Origin: Salinibaculum litoreum
GTDB lineage: Archaea > Halobacteriota > Halobacteria > Halobacteriales > Haloarculaceae
Direction of reading: 5' to 3'
Length of the DNA: 64,000 bases
Assembly (NCBI GenBank): GCA_009789175.1
Contig: CP046866.1
Span: 2,790,001-2,854,000, forward strand
Position 1 is the first letter of the stretch, and each line of letters begins with the position of its first letter. The translations under genes were made by a program, and so were the position numbers. Positions 34,164 through 42,722 of this stretch are shown here, piece after piece. Below the pieces are notes generated by a model, which was not told where the DNA came from, did no database searches, and saw only the letters and a program-made list of their open reading frames with translations.

Positions 34164-35620
34164 GGTTGCGGGACCTGCTCGACCGACTCACCTCGGTACG
34201 ACCCGGCGACCTCTTCAAAAGCAAAGAGGAGTTCGACCTCACCGAGGGCTCTATCGGCTGGCCGCTGTTCTATCTCTCCTTGCCTATCGTCATCACCAAC
34301 CTCCTCCAGACCGCCTACAACCTCGCCGATACCTTCTGGCTCGGGCAGTACAGCACGGAGGCGCTTGCAGCCATCTCGTTTGCGTTCCCGATGGTCTTCT
34401 TGCTCATCTCGCTCGGGATGGGTCTCTCCGTCGCCGGGAGCGTCCTCGTTGCCCAGTACACCGGCGCTGGCGAACCTGACAAAGCCAGCTACGCGGCCTC
34501 ACAGACTGTGACGTTTGCCATCGTCGGGTCGCTGCTTCTCGGCGCGTTCGGCTACTACCTCGTCGACGACTTCCTCGCCTTTCTGGGTGCGGACGCGGCT
34601 ATCCTGCCGCTTGCGGCCGGCTATATGCAAATCGTCTCGCTGGGACTCGTCTTCATGTTCGGCTTTTTCGTGTTCATCGCCCTGATGCGCGGGTACGGCG
34701 ACACCATCACGCCGATGCTCGTCATGCTCGGGACCGTCGTGTTGAACATCGCGCTTGACCCCTTCCTCATCTTCGGGTGGGGACCGTTCCCCGAGATGGG
34801 AATCGAGGGCGCAGCTATCGCGACGGTCTTCTCCCGGGGGCTGGCGATGCTCGTCGGCCTGGGCATCATGCTCGGGACCACCCGCGGTGTCTCTATCGCT
34901 ATCGCTGATATGCGGCCTGACCTGAGCTACCTGCGTCGCCTGCTGCGTATCGGCCTCCCTGCTTCGGTCGAAGGCACGGGACGGGCGCTCTCTGTCAACC
35001 TCCTGCTTTTCATCGTCGCCGGCTTTCCCAATGCAGTGGTCGCGGCCTTCGGCGTCGGTATCCGCGTGTTCTCGGTCATCTTCCTGCCCGCAATCGCAGT
35101 CGGGCGTGGGGTGGAGACGCTGACCGGGCAGAACATCGGGGCTGGCAACGAGGACCGCGCTGCACGGACCAACGACTTCGCCGCCGTCGCGATGTTTGCC
35201 GTCCTCTCGGCGGCCGCTGTCGTCATCTGGTTCACCGCAGCCGACATCGTGGCCATCTTCACCGACGACCCTGCGGTGATTCCCGTTGGCGCAGCCTTCC
35301 TGCAGACGGTCGCCCCTACCTTCGGCTTCACCGGCGTCATGCGGGCCTACAGCGGCGGGTTCCGTGGCGCCGGGCGGACGCTGACTGCCGCGGCTATCGC
35401 CATCTTCACACAGGCTGTCGTCCGCCTCCCGCTGGCGTGGGTCGGCGCGGATATGTTCGGGACTGACGGCCTCTTCGCTGCCTTCGTTGTCTCGAATATC
35501 GTCGGCGGTACCATTGCCTTCGTGTGGTTCCGTCGCGGCACCTGGCGGGATGTCGACCTCACCGACGACCCGACGGCCGATGTCTCGGTCATCGAGGACG
35601 ACCCCGCGGTCGACGATTGA
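34160..35620 (+). CDS. MATE-family efflux transporter
   Basis: The 486-residue protein has about twelve membrane segments. The family segments FYLSLPIVITNLLQTAYNLADTFWLG near the N-terminus, VAQYTGAGEPDKA near residue 97 and GVETLTGQNIGAGNEDRA near 315 identify the MATE (DinF/NorM-like) superfamily, which exports cationic compounds in exchange for Na+ or H+. It is translationally coupled to the TetR-type gene. Confidence 0.93.
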   Translation: MRLRDLLDRLTSVRPGDLFKSKEEFDLTEGSIGWPLFYLSLPIVITNLLQTAYNLADTFWLGQYSTEALAAISFAFPMVFLLISLGMGLSVAGSVLVAQYTGAGEPDKASYAASQTVTFAIVGSLLLGAFGYYLVDDFLAFLGADAAILPLAAGYMQIVSLGLVFMFGFFVFIALMRGYGDTITPMLVMLGTVVLNIALDPFLIFGWGPFPEMGIEGAAIATVFSRGLAMLVGLGIMLGTTRGVSIAIADMRPDLSYLRRLLRIGLPASVEGTGRALSVNLLLFIVAGFPNAVVAAFGVGIRVFSVIFLPAIAVGRGVETLTGQNIGAGNEDRAARTNDFAAVAMFAVLSAAAVVIWFTAADIVAIFTDDPAVIPVGAAFLQTVAPTFGFTGVMRAYSGGFRGAGRTLTAAAIAIFTQAVVRLPLAWVGADMFGTDGLFAAFVVSNIVGGTIAFVWFRRGTWRDVDLTDDPTADVSVIEDDPAVDD

Positions 35621-35705
35621 CCGCCGGGGGCGGACTGCATCTGTGCAACCGGTCTGACGGGTGTCTGACGTAGCTTCTTGATGGTTGTCGTCGTAGGAGT
35701 GTGCA

Positions 35706-36752
35706 ATGACACGGGACGGATGGGAGCGTGACTCCGCGACTGCGGGTCGACCCGGTACGTGGGTCGACGAACTCCGCGAGACCAGCCCGGAGGCGACGTC
35801 GCCGCTGACCGAAGCCTCCCGGCTGGGCGACCTCGCCAGTCGCCGGAGCGTCGACGAGTCCCGTACCGGCCACACCTCCGACACTGGCCGCGAACGGGAG
35901 ACGGATGAGGACTCCCGGTCGCCACTCGTGACCGCGCTGTGTCGCGCTGCGGACTTTGATGACCTCGAACTCATGGGCTCGCCGACCGACCACCGGTATG
36001 GCCGGGTCGTCGCCGCCCGCGCCCGCGTCGACGGTCGCAGTTACGACCTCCAGTTACGGCTGTTTCGCCGCCCCGAGGACGGCGACGCCGAATTCGCCGC
36101 CGCGCTCGCTGACCAGCTTGACCGCTGGGGTGCAGTCGCAGACCTCGACGGCGTCGTTCCCGTCCTCGATTCCGGCGGCGACCCCCGTCCCTGGACCTGC
36201 ACCGCGCCCGTCGGCGCGACGCTTGCCGATGGGGTACCGACATCGTTCTCTGCCACACTTCGGACCGCACGCTGGCTCTCTGCCACGCTCGCGGCCGTCC
36301 ACGACCGCGGGGTCTGTCACACCGGGCTTGACCCCACCCACGTCGTCTCGGTGCCCGGCACCGAGCGCCCCCTGCTCGATAGCGTCGGCCTGCTCGATGT
36401 CTACCGGCGCTACACCGACCCGGCGTCAGCCCTGGACCCCCGGTATGCCCCGCCGGAGTACTTCGATGACCGCTACGGCGTCGCGGACCGGACGACCGAT
36501 GTCTACGGCCTCGGTGCCATCCTCTACTATCTCTTTACCGGCGAACACCCCTACGGCGGTTCGCTGGCCGACGTCCGCGAGTCGGTGTTGACCAAACCCT
36601 TCCCGCGTCCCTCCGCGGTCGCTGACGTGCCCGATGGTGTCGATGACATCGTCAGCCGCGCCACCGAAACGGACGCATTCGACCGCTACACGTCGGCACG
36701 CGGCCTCCACGAGGACCTGCAGGACCTCTGTCTCTGGTTGCTCGACGAGTAA
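35706..36752 (+). CDS. Protein-kinase-fold protein lacking catalytic residues (pseudokinase)
   Basis: The 348-residue protein has a disordered acidic N-terminus (about 1-75) and a kinase-like C-terminal domain. The lobe-C landmarks are clear: YAPPEYF (247-253, APE motif) and TTDVYGLGAILYYLFTGEHPY (263-283). The catalytic loop reads HTGLDPTHV (205-213) in place of HRDLKPEN, so the catalytic Asp is missing. The DFG position reads LDSVG (224-228). No canonical VAxK lysine is seen; YDLQLRLF (113-120) has Arg. It probably serves as a scaffold or binding domain. A 50-aa membrane protein follows with a 1-bp overlap. Confidence 0.8.
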   Translation: MTRDGWERDSATAGRPGTWVDELRETSPEATSPLTEASRLGDLASRRSVDESRTGHTSDTGRERETDEDSRSPLVTALCRAADFDDLELMGSPTDHRYGRVVAARARVDGRSYDLQLRLFRRPEDGDAEFAAALADQLDRWGAVADLDGVVPVLDSGGDPRPWTCTAPVGATLADGVPTSFSATLRTARWLSATLAAVHDRGVCHTGLDPTHVVSVPGTERPLLDSVGLLDVYRRYTDPASALDPRYAPPEYFDDRYGVADRTTDVYGLGAILYYLFTGEHPYGGSLADVRESVLTKPFPRPSAVADVPDGVDDIVSRATETDAFDRYTSARGLHEDLQDLCLWLLDE

Positions 36753-36904
36753 TGCGACCGTGGGAACTCTACAGCGTCTGCACTGCTGGCCTCTTCGTCG
36801 CCACCTCACTCGTGTTGTTCGTGTTCGTCCCACTCGATGCGGTCCTGTGGGTGATTCCGTGGTTCCTGCTTTTTGCCGGCGCACTGGTACTGTATCTGCT
36901 TTGA
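36752..36904 (+). CDS. Small membrane protein, 50 aa
   Basis: The ATG overlaps the last base of the pseudokinase stop codon (TAATG). The 50 residues are almost entirely two hydrophobic segments separated by PLDAVLWVIPW. The overlap suggests cotranslation with the pseudokinase, which may be tethered to it. No family recognised. Confidence 0.6.
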   Translation: MRPWELYSVCTAGLFVATSLVLFVFVPLDAVLWVIPWFLLFAGALVLYLL

Positions 36905-37167
36905 GTGGCGCTTTGTTCGCTGGCGGGCGTCGACCGCAGACACGAGTCCGCGTCTGAACCGTACCCTGCATCTGCTCGCTTGTCCCTTATGCGTCTCTAG
37001 TCCGTACGTGTCCCAATGTTTCCGACAGAATCTGTCACTGGGGAAGGTCGGTGCCCGTCGCGGGCTGTCGTGTCTCGCGTCGTGTGTGACCCGCCGACCG
37101 ATGGTCGACACCGAGTGTGTCGTGCTGTCGGGCCGGACAGCCCGCGTCAAACCGGGGTGTAAGAGCC

Positions 37168-38262
37168 GTGCAAAAGAGTCTCGAGGTCGAGTACTGGGTC
37201 ACCGACGAGCGGGGAGCACTCACCACACCGGGAACGCTGACGGAACACTCCGAGTACGTCGAGGAGGAGTTCGTCAGACCGCTGTTCGAGCTGAAAACCC
37301 CGCCGTGTGAGACGATGGCCGACCTCCGGCGGACGTTCGTCGCCGCGCTGGTGGACATCCTCGAGCGCGCCGAGGCCCTCGGCAAGCGACTCGTCCCGCT
37401 CGGAACGCCGGTCAACTGTGGCGCCATCGACCGCTGGACCAGCGAGCGGACACGTATTCAGGAACAGGTCATGGGTTCGGCCCTCGATTACGCCAACTAC
37501 TGCGCTGGGACTCACCTCCACTTCGAGAAGCGAAACGTCGTCGACCAGCTCAACACACTCATCGCGCTCGACCCGGCGCTGGCGCTGGTCAACTCCTCGC
37601 CGTACTTCCAGGGTGAGTACGTCGCCAGCAGCGCCCGTGCCTACTGTTACCGCGAGAAGTGCTACGAGCAGTTCCCCAGACACGGCCAGCTCTGGGACTA
37701 CGCTCACACCGTCGCAGAGTGGGAAACCCGGCTGGACCGGTGTTTCGAGGAGTTCAAAGCGGCCGCCGTCGAGACCGGTGTTCCGGCAGACGATGTCGAC
37801 GAACACTTCTCACGGGACGACGTGGTCTGGGCACCAGTTCGCCTGCGGGCGGCGATGCCAACAGTCGAGTGGCGCGCGCCCGACAGTGCGCTCCCCAGCC
37901 AGATTCTCAGGCTCGCCACCGAGATGGACGCTGTCATGGAACGGCTCCACCACACGAACGTGACCGTCGACGGGCGACGCGGTGAGGTGACCGACGACTG
38001 CATCACGCTGCCCCGGTTCGAGGCCGTCGACGAGTACGCCCACTCCGCGATTCACGACGGCCTGGCATCGGACGCGCTCGCTGGCTACCTCTCTCGGATG
38101 GGCTTCGACGTCCCACAGTACGACCCCCTCTCGGCGACGTTCGAGACGGCTGGCACGGTTGGTCCCGCGAAAGCCCGCGAGCTTCGACTGCAGTACGCGG
38201 ACCGTCTGCAACGGGACGTTGAGGCGTTACGCTGTGCTATCGCCGACGGGTCTCCGGTATGA
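37168..38262 (+). CDS. gshA: Glutamate-cysteine ligase (GCS2 family)
   Basis: The enzyme joins glutamate and cysteine to gamma-glutamylcysteine, the main low-molecular thiol reported in haloarchaea. The GTG at 37168 gives 364 residues starting QKSLEVEYWV, the typical N-terminus; the earlier in-frame ATG at 37117 is not supported. The GCS2 signature GTHLHFE is at residues 114-120, and MPTVEWRAPDSALP lies in the second half. No glutathione synthetase gene is present nearby, in line with the archaeal pathway ending at gamma-glutamylcysteine. Confidence 0.87.
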   Translation: MQKSLEVEYWVTDERGALTTPGTLTEHSEYVEEEFVRPLFELKTPPCETMADLRRTFVAALVDILERAEALGKRLVPLGTPVNCGAIDRWTSERTRIQEQVMGSALDYANYCAGTHLHFEKRNVVDQLNTLIALDPALALVNSSPYFQGEYVASSARAYCYREKCYEQFPRHGQLWDYAHTVAEWETRLDRCFEEFKAAAVETGVPADDVDEHFSRDDVVWAPVRLRAAMPTVEWRAPDSALPSQILRLATEMDAVMERLHHTNVTVDGRRGEVTDDCITLPRFEAVDEYAHSAIHDGLASDALAGYLSRMGFDVPQYDPLSATFETAGTVGPAKARELRLQYADRLQRDVEALRCAIADGSPV

Positions 38263-38347
38263 AAACGGGACAAAATCGGCGTGAACGGTGTAAACTCGGG
38301 CTGACGGTTGTGCTGATTCATACCTGTTCGACCCCTCAACTGGAGTG

Positions 38348-38980
38348 ATGACACCCCACCAACGGTCCGACTCCGAGGGCACAAGCGAGCGGACGCTCAC
38401 CAGGCGCACCTACCTCGGTGCGGCGGGGCTGGCCACGGCAGCGGTGAGCGGCCTCGCCGGCTGTCTCGGCGACGATGGTGACGAGACGGGCACGCTCGCC
38501 ACGCGCGTCACCGACCAGCCCGGCGACATTGCCGACTTCCAGTCCTGTGTCGTGACGATGCAGGGTCTCTGGGTCACGCCCGGCGAATCCGACGACACGA
38601 CCGAGGCTACGCCCGACGCGACCGTCGGGAGCGTCGAGAACGACGACCGCGAGTACTACCAGTTCGACGAGCCCCAGGAGGCCGACCTCGTTCAGCTTCA
38701 GGACGGGAACACCACACTGGTCGCCGAGCAGGACCTGCCCACGGGCACCTACGCCTTCCTGCAACTGGACGTGACGGGCGTCGCGGCGACGCTGGAGGAC
38801 GGCAGCGACGCGTCGGTTTCGACCCCCGGCGAGGCACCGCTGCAGTTCGCGGAGTCCTTCGAGATTCGCGCCGACGAGACGACGACCTTTACCGCTGATT
38901 TCACGCCAGTCAAACGCGGCCGGACGGACGCCTACGTCCTCCAGCCGGTCGCCAGCGGCACCGAGGTGAGCTACGAGTGA
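38348..38980 (+). CDS. DUF4382 Tat lipoprotein
   Basis: The 210-residue protein has twin arginines at 19-20 and the lipobox LAGC ending at Cys39, so it is an exported lipoprotein. The mature part matches DUF4382: TRVTDQPGDIADFQSCVVTMQGLWV, then VDLVQLQDGNTTLV-like and LPTGTYAFLQLDVT segments. A much larger paralogue lies at 50107. The function of the domain is unknown; it is a beta-rich exported module. A small membrane protein gene overlaps its stop. Confidence 0.85.
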   Translation: MTPHQRSDSEGTSERTLTRRTYLGAAGLATAAVSGLAGCLGDDGDETGTLATRVTDQPGDIADFQSCVVTMQGLWVTPGESDDTTEATPDATVGSVENDDREYYQFDEPQEADLVQLQDGNTTLVAEQDLPTGTYAFLQLDVTGVAATLEDGSDASVSTPGEAPLQFAESFEIRADETTTFTADFTPVKRGRTDAYVLQPVASGTEVSYE

Positions 38981-39186
38981 CGGGACCCGTTCCCGCCATC
39001 CCACCCCTCGCCGGCCCGCTGACCTCCCCGCCGGCGTTGCTGTTCGGATTGCTCGCGCTGCTGGTCGCGGTCTTCCTGGGCCGAATCGTGCTCGGGGTCG
39101 CGTGGCGACTCCTGCTAGTCGCCATTGTGGTCGTCGTCGGCATCTGGCTGTTTAGCGCGCTCCGGACGCTGTTGGTCGCGCTCTGA
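38977..39186 (+). CDS. Small hydrophobic membrane protein, 69 aa
   Basis: The GTG at 38977 overlaps the upstream stop (GTGA). The product is proline-rich at its start and then forms two long hydrophobic segments (about residues 19-37 and 42-65). Translational coupling to the lipoprotein gene suggests a common role at the membrane. No family recognised. Confidence 0.6.
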   Translation: MTGPVPAIPPLAGPLTSPPALLFGLLALLVAVFLGRIVLGVAWRLLLVAIVVVVGIWLFSALRTLLVAL

Positions 39187-39312
39187 GCGGACGGTCGATT
39201 GCTCCTGTCTCCCGAGAGAGCCACAGCTGCCGATTCGACGAAAGAGTAGAAAGCGTCAGTGAGCGGGCGGTGCGGTTGCGGTAGCGGGGCGGAAGTCGAT
39301 AGGGAATGCACC

Positions 39313-39421
39313 TCCGAGCGCCCTACCGGGCGCGAGGAGCCTTTTTCCCCAAGTTTTTGCGCTGGAGTGGTCCGCCGCGCGGCGAAGTCGCGCGTGCGAG
39401 ACCCGACAGCGCAAAAAGTGG
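39313..39421 (-). repeat. Dispersed terminator-like repeat, copy 3 (full form)
   Basis: Read on the minus strand, the element starts 2 bp after the cct2 stop codon: CCACTTTTTGC, GTCGGGTCTCGCACGCG, a small hairpin, GGACCACTCC, GCAAAAACTTGGGGAAAAAGG, and a last hairpin with arms GCGCCC/GGGCGC. It has the same layout as 12530-12639 although the hairpin bases differ. The two A-runs flank the central part. Confidence 0.8.
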
Positions 39422-39423
39422 GC

Positions 39424-41109
39424 TTACATCATGCCGCCCATGCCGCCGCCCATACCGCCCATGCCGCCACCCATGCCGCCCATGCCGCCGCCGGGGCCGC
39501 CGGGTGCGTCGTCCTCGTCGTCGTCGCCCTGGCCACCCTTCAGGTCGCCAGCGGCGATGACATCGTCGATGCGCAGGATCATGACAGCGGCCTCGGTGGC
39601 GCTCTCGACAGCCTGGGTCTTGACACGCAGCGGCTCGACGACTTCGTCGGACATGTCCTCGACCTCGCCCGTGTAGGCGTTGAGGCCGACGAGGTTGTCG
39701 CCGCCGTCGTGGGCCGAGCGCAGTTCGACCAGCGAATCGATGGGGTCCAGTCCGGCGTTCTCGGCGAGCGTGCGCGGGATGACGTCGATGGCGTCGGCGA
39801 AGGCCTCGATGGCGAGCTGCTCGCGGCCACCCACGGAGTCGGCGTAGTCACGCAGGCCCAGCGAGAGTTCGGTCTCGGGGCAGCCACCGCCGGGGAGAAT
39901 CTTGCCGTCCTCCAGCGTGGCGGCGACGACACCGAGTGCGTCCTCGATGGCGCGTTCGACCTCGTCGACGACGTGGTCGGTCCCGCCGCGGAGAATCATC
40001 GTGACGGCCTTGGCGTCTTCGACGTCCTCGACGAAGATGGCCTCGCTGCCGGCCAGTTCCTTCTCGGTGACGGAGCCGGCGAAGCCGAGGTCCTCCTCGG
40101 TGATGTCCTCGACGTTGGAGACGACGCGTGCGCCCGTCGAGCGGGCGAGCGCGGAGATGTCCGATTTCTTCCCGCGGCGGACGGCGAGGATGCCCTCCTG
40201 TGCGAGGTAGTGCTGTGCCATGTCGTCGATGCCTTTCTGACAGAAGACGACATCGGCACCGGCGTCAGCGATGTGGTCGACCATCTCGCGGAGCTGCTTC
40301 TCTTCCTGGTCGAGGAACTCCTGTAGCTGGTCGGGGTCGGAGACGTTGACCTCGGTGTCGATTTCGGTCTCGGGGACCTCGATGGCGGTGTCGAGCAGGG
40401 CGATGTCGGCGTCCTCGGCGAACTTGGGCATGTTGTCGTGGACGCGGTCCTTGTCCACGATGACGCCCTCGACGAGCTGGGACTCGTCGATGGAACCGCC
40501 GACGACCGTCTCGACTTTGATGTTGTCCGTGTCGACACCATCGTCGTCGGCGACGGACTGGACCGCACGCCGGACGAGTGCGGCGAGGTGGTCTTTGGCG
40601 CTTTCGGCGCCTTTGCCGGTCATCGCCGTTGCGGCGACGTTTTCCAGTGCCTCGTCGTCGTCGGCGTCGACGTCGATGGCTTCCTCTTCGAGAATCTCCT
40701 TTGCCTTCTCGGCGGCCTGGCGGTACCCCTGGGCCAGGATGGTCGCGTGGATGTCCTGGTCCAGCAGGTCCTCGGCCTTCTGGAGGAGTTCACCTGCGAT
40801 GACGACCGCCGTGGTCGTCCCGTCGCCAACTTCGTCTTCCTGGGTCTGGGCGACCTCGACGATCATGTTGGCGGCAGGGTGCTCGATGTCCATCTCGTCG
40901 AGGATGGTGACGCCGTCGTTGGTGACGACGACGCTGCCCGCGTCGTCGACGAGCATCTTGTCCATGCCCTTGGGACCGAGTGTGGTCCGGACGGATTCGG
41001 CGACGGCCTTCCCGGCCGTGATGTTCATCGACTGTGCGTCTTTCCCAGATGTTCGCTGGGACTCCTCGGAAAGTACGATCATGGGCTGATTACCCATCTG
41101 CTGAGCCAT
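39424..41109 (-). CDS. cct2: Thermosome subunit (group II chaperonin), copy 2
   Basis: The 561-residue protein is the second chaperonin subunit. The ATG at 41109 gives the start [13 protein letters not shown]; a TTG two codons earlier is less likely. It shows [35 protein letters not shown] and the [17 protein letters not shown] segment, and ends with a long GGM repeat tail. Together with copy 1 it can form hetero-oligomeric rings. The promoter is nearly identical to that of copy 1. Confidence 0.96.
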   Translation of the reverse strand: MAQQMGNQPMIVLSEESQRTSGKDAQSMNITAGKAVAESVRTTLGPKGMDKMLVDDAGSVVVTNDGVTILDEMDIEHPAANMIVEVAQTQEDEVGDGTTTAVVIAGELLQKAEDLLDQDIHATILAQGYRQAAEKAKEILEEEAIDVDADDDEALENVAATAMTGKGAESAKDHLAALVRRAVQSVADDDGVDTDNIKVETVVGGSIDESQLVEGVIVDKDRVHDNMPKFAEDADIALLDTAIEVPETEIDTEVNVSDPDQLQEFLDQEEKQLREMVDHIADAGADVVFCQKGIDDMAQHYLAQEGILAVRRGKKSDISALARSTGARVVSNVEDITEEDLGFAGSVTEKELAGSEAIFVEDVEDAKAVTMILRGGTDHVVDEVERAIEDALGVVAATLEDGKILPGGGCPETELSLGLRDYADSVGGREQLAIEAFADAIDVIPRTLAENAGLDPIDSLVELRSAHDGGDNLVGLNAYTGEVEDMSDEVVEPLRVKTQAVESATEAAVMILRIDDVIAAGDLKGGQGDDDEDDAPGGPGGGMGGMGGGMGGMGGGMGGMM

Positions 41110-41129
41110 AGTCAAGAGAACGATTGAAT

Positions 41130-41149
41130 GTGCTTCTATATAAAAGCAC
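41130..41149 (-). promoter_or_regulatory. Thermosome 2 promoter: TATA box inside a palindrome
   Basis: On the minus strand GTGCTT and AAGCAC flank the core TTATATAG, 20 bp before the ATG. The flanking AACCGGT and the TATA core are shared with the first thermosome gene. Compared with that promoter the arms differ but are again complementary. Confidence 0.7.
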
Positions 41150-41360
41150 CGGTTATGGTGCTACTTCGACCCGCAGTACGGCCCCCGGTTGCCCACACGT
41201 CGGGCCGCTACGGCTAGATTTAAATATGATAGTCTGCGGTTCAGCGCTCCGCGTCGCTGTTCCGGGGAGCGTCCTCAGGTGGGCCACACCGCTCGTGGCT
41301 CCGTCACTGCCGTGGGGTCATGCCACCGTTTCTGAGACCTGTTCTGGGCGGTAAGCCGAC

Positions 41361-42038
41361 CTACTCGGGTGTGCGTGCGACCGCGCGGACGGGGCTGCCG
41401 TCGCCGTCGACGATGGCCAGTGGCTGCGCATCGAGACGGACTCGCTCGGGCAGCCGTCTGAGTCCGCGGAGGTTCTCGACGATGAGTCGCCCAGCCCCAC
41501 AGAGTGCGGCGTGTGCCGGCTGGTCGGTCGGTTCGTCTTCGGCTTCGCGGCTGGGGTCGGCGCTCGGGACCGGGTCCGGGCTGAACGTGTCGATGCCGAC
41601 GTGCAGGCCGTGGTCGGCGCACCACTCGGCCAGCGTCGGCCCCAGGTACGGACTGTCCCGGTAGCGCTCGCTGCCCCAGTATTCGCTCCAGCCTGTCCGG
41701 AACAGGAGCATGTCAGTGTCCTCTGCCGGGCCGCTCGCTCGCAGACCCTCGGGCAACACGGCGGTCGTCAGCCGTTCGCGGTCCGTACAGGGCGTGCAGT
41801 CGACGACGCGGGTCTCGACGGAAAAGGCAGTCACATCGAAATCGTCGAGCGTCGCTCCGTCTGCAACCTTGTGGCTGGGAGCGTCGATGTGAGTGCCCGT
41901 GTGACTCGTCAGCGACAGCTCGCGCATACAGGTGCCATCTTCGGGGACCGTACAGAATGCATGCAGTTCGGCGGGCTCGTCGCCGGGGTAGACGGGCATC
42001 CCCGACTCCATCGGCTGTGTGCAGTCGTAGGTGGGCAT
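41361..42038 (-). CDS. Cyclase-family protein (kynurenine formamidase-like metal hydrolase)
   Basis: The 225-residue protein has the family metal-binding motif HTGTHIDAPSH at about residues 46-56 and the N-terminal segment QPMESGMPVYPGD. It belongs to the cyclase/formamidase superfamily, whose members hydrolyse amides such as N-formylkynurenine. No tryptophan-degrading genes are adjacent, so the substrate is open. Confidence 0.88.
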   Translation of the reverse strand: MPTYDCTQPMESGMPVYPGDEPAELHAFCTVPEDGTCMRELSLTSHTGTHIDAPSHKVADGATLDDFDVTAFSVETRVVDCTPCTDRERLTTAVLPEGLRASGPAEDTDMLLFRTGWSEYWGSERYRDSPYLGPTLAEWCADHGLHVGIDTFSPDPVPSADPSREAEDEPTDQPAHAALCGAGRLIVENLRGLRRLPERVRLDAQPLAIVDGDGSPVRAVARTPE

Positions 42039-42074
42039 ACACTGGCTGGGCCTGCCGCGCGAAAAGTCGTTGTG

Positions 42075-42623
42075 CTACCCGTGGAACTGGTGGTACTCCA
42101 TCCCCTTGTGCTTGAGCTCGTTGCGCTTGCGTTCGAGGAAGGAGTAGACGGAGCCATGCGGCGCGCCTTCGAGAATCATCTCCGCGGCTTCGCGGACGGC
42201 ATCGACCTGTTCCGGGCCGCCGATGATGCCCAGTGTCGACCCGTAAATCGTCACGGAGGCACCGGTGAGCTCCTGCATCAGCTCCCGTGTGCGGCCGTCC
42301 TCGCCAATGAGCCGGCCCTTGTTGCGCCGGAGGTCCTTCTCGTTGCGGGAGGCGGCGTCGATGTCGACTAGCTCGAACATCATCATGTCGTCCTCCAGCA
42401 GGCGCAGGGCGTCCTCTGGCGCGAACCCACGGCCGATTGCCTTGACGATGTCGGACCCTTTCAGTCCCTTGATGGGGTCGCCGACCTTCTCGATACGGAC
42501 GTTGCCGCTCTCGGAGTCGATGTCCAAGCGCACCTCCGCATTCTCCTCTATCTCGCGCATCGTCTCGCCACCGGCCCCGATGAGAACCCCGATGCGGTCG
42601 TCGGGGACCTTCACGTGCTGCAT
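42075..42623 (-). CDS. Two-KH-domain RNA-binding protein (Pno1/Dim2-like)
   Basis: The 182-residue protein has two KH domains, with the first GxxG-type loop in VLIGAGGETMREIEE (about 13-27) and the second in GRLIGEDGRTRELMQELTG (about 103-121). It ends in the conserved ERKRNELKHKGMEYHQF-type tail. Archaeal relatives of Pno1/Dim2 act in maturation of the small ribosomal subunit. rio1 and eif1a lie 1.5-2.5 kb away on the same strand. Confidence 0.92.
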   Translation of the reverse strand: MQHVKVPDDRIGVLIGAGGETMREIEENAEVRLDIDSESGNVRIEKVGDPIKGLKGSDIVKAIGRGFAPEDALRLLEDDMMMFELVDIDAASRNEKDLRRNKGRLIGEDGRTRELMQELTGASVTIYGSTLGIIGGPEQVDAVREAAEMILEGAPHGSVYSFLERKRNELKHKGMEYHQFHG

Positions 42624-42722
42624 AACTATACCCTTCAGTAGGAGACTCGACGCTTAAAGTTCTTCGTCGTTGCCCCCGCTCGCCAGTAGTTTGATACTGG
42701 ATAACACTCTATTACCAGATAC

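Noticed and set aside
39431-39676. Proline-rich plus-strand frame (PPMPPP repeats)
   Set aside because: It is the antisense of the GGM repeat tail of the second thermosome gene.
39424-41109. GGM repeat tails of the thermosomes as a mobile or unstable repeat
   Set aside because: Such tails are a normal feature of group II chaperonins in haloarchaea.
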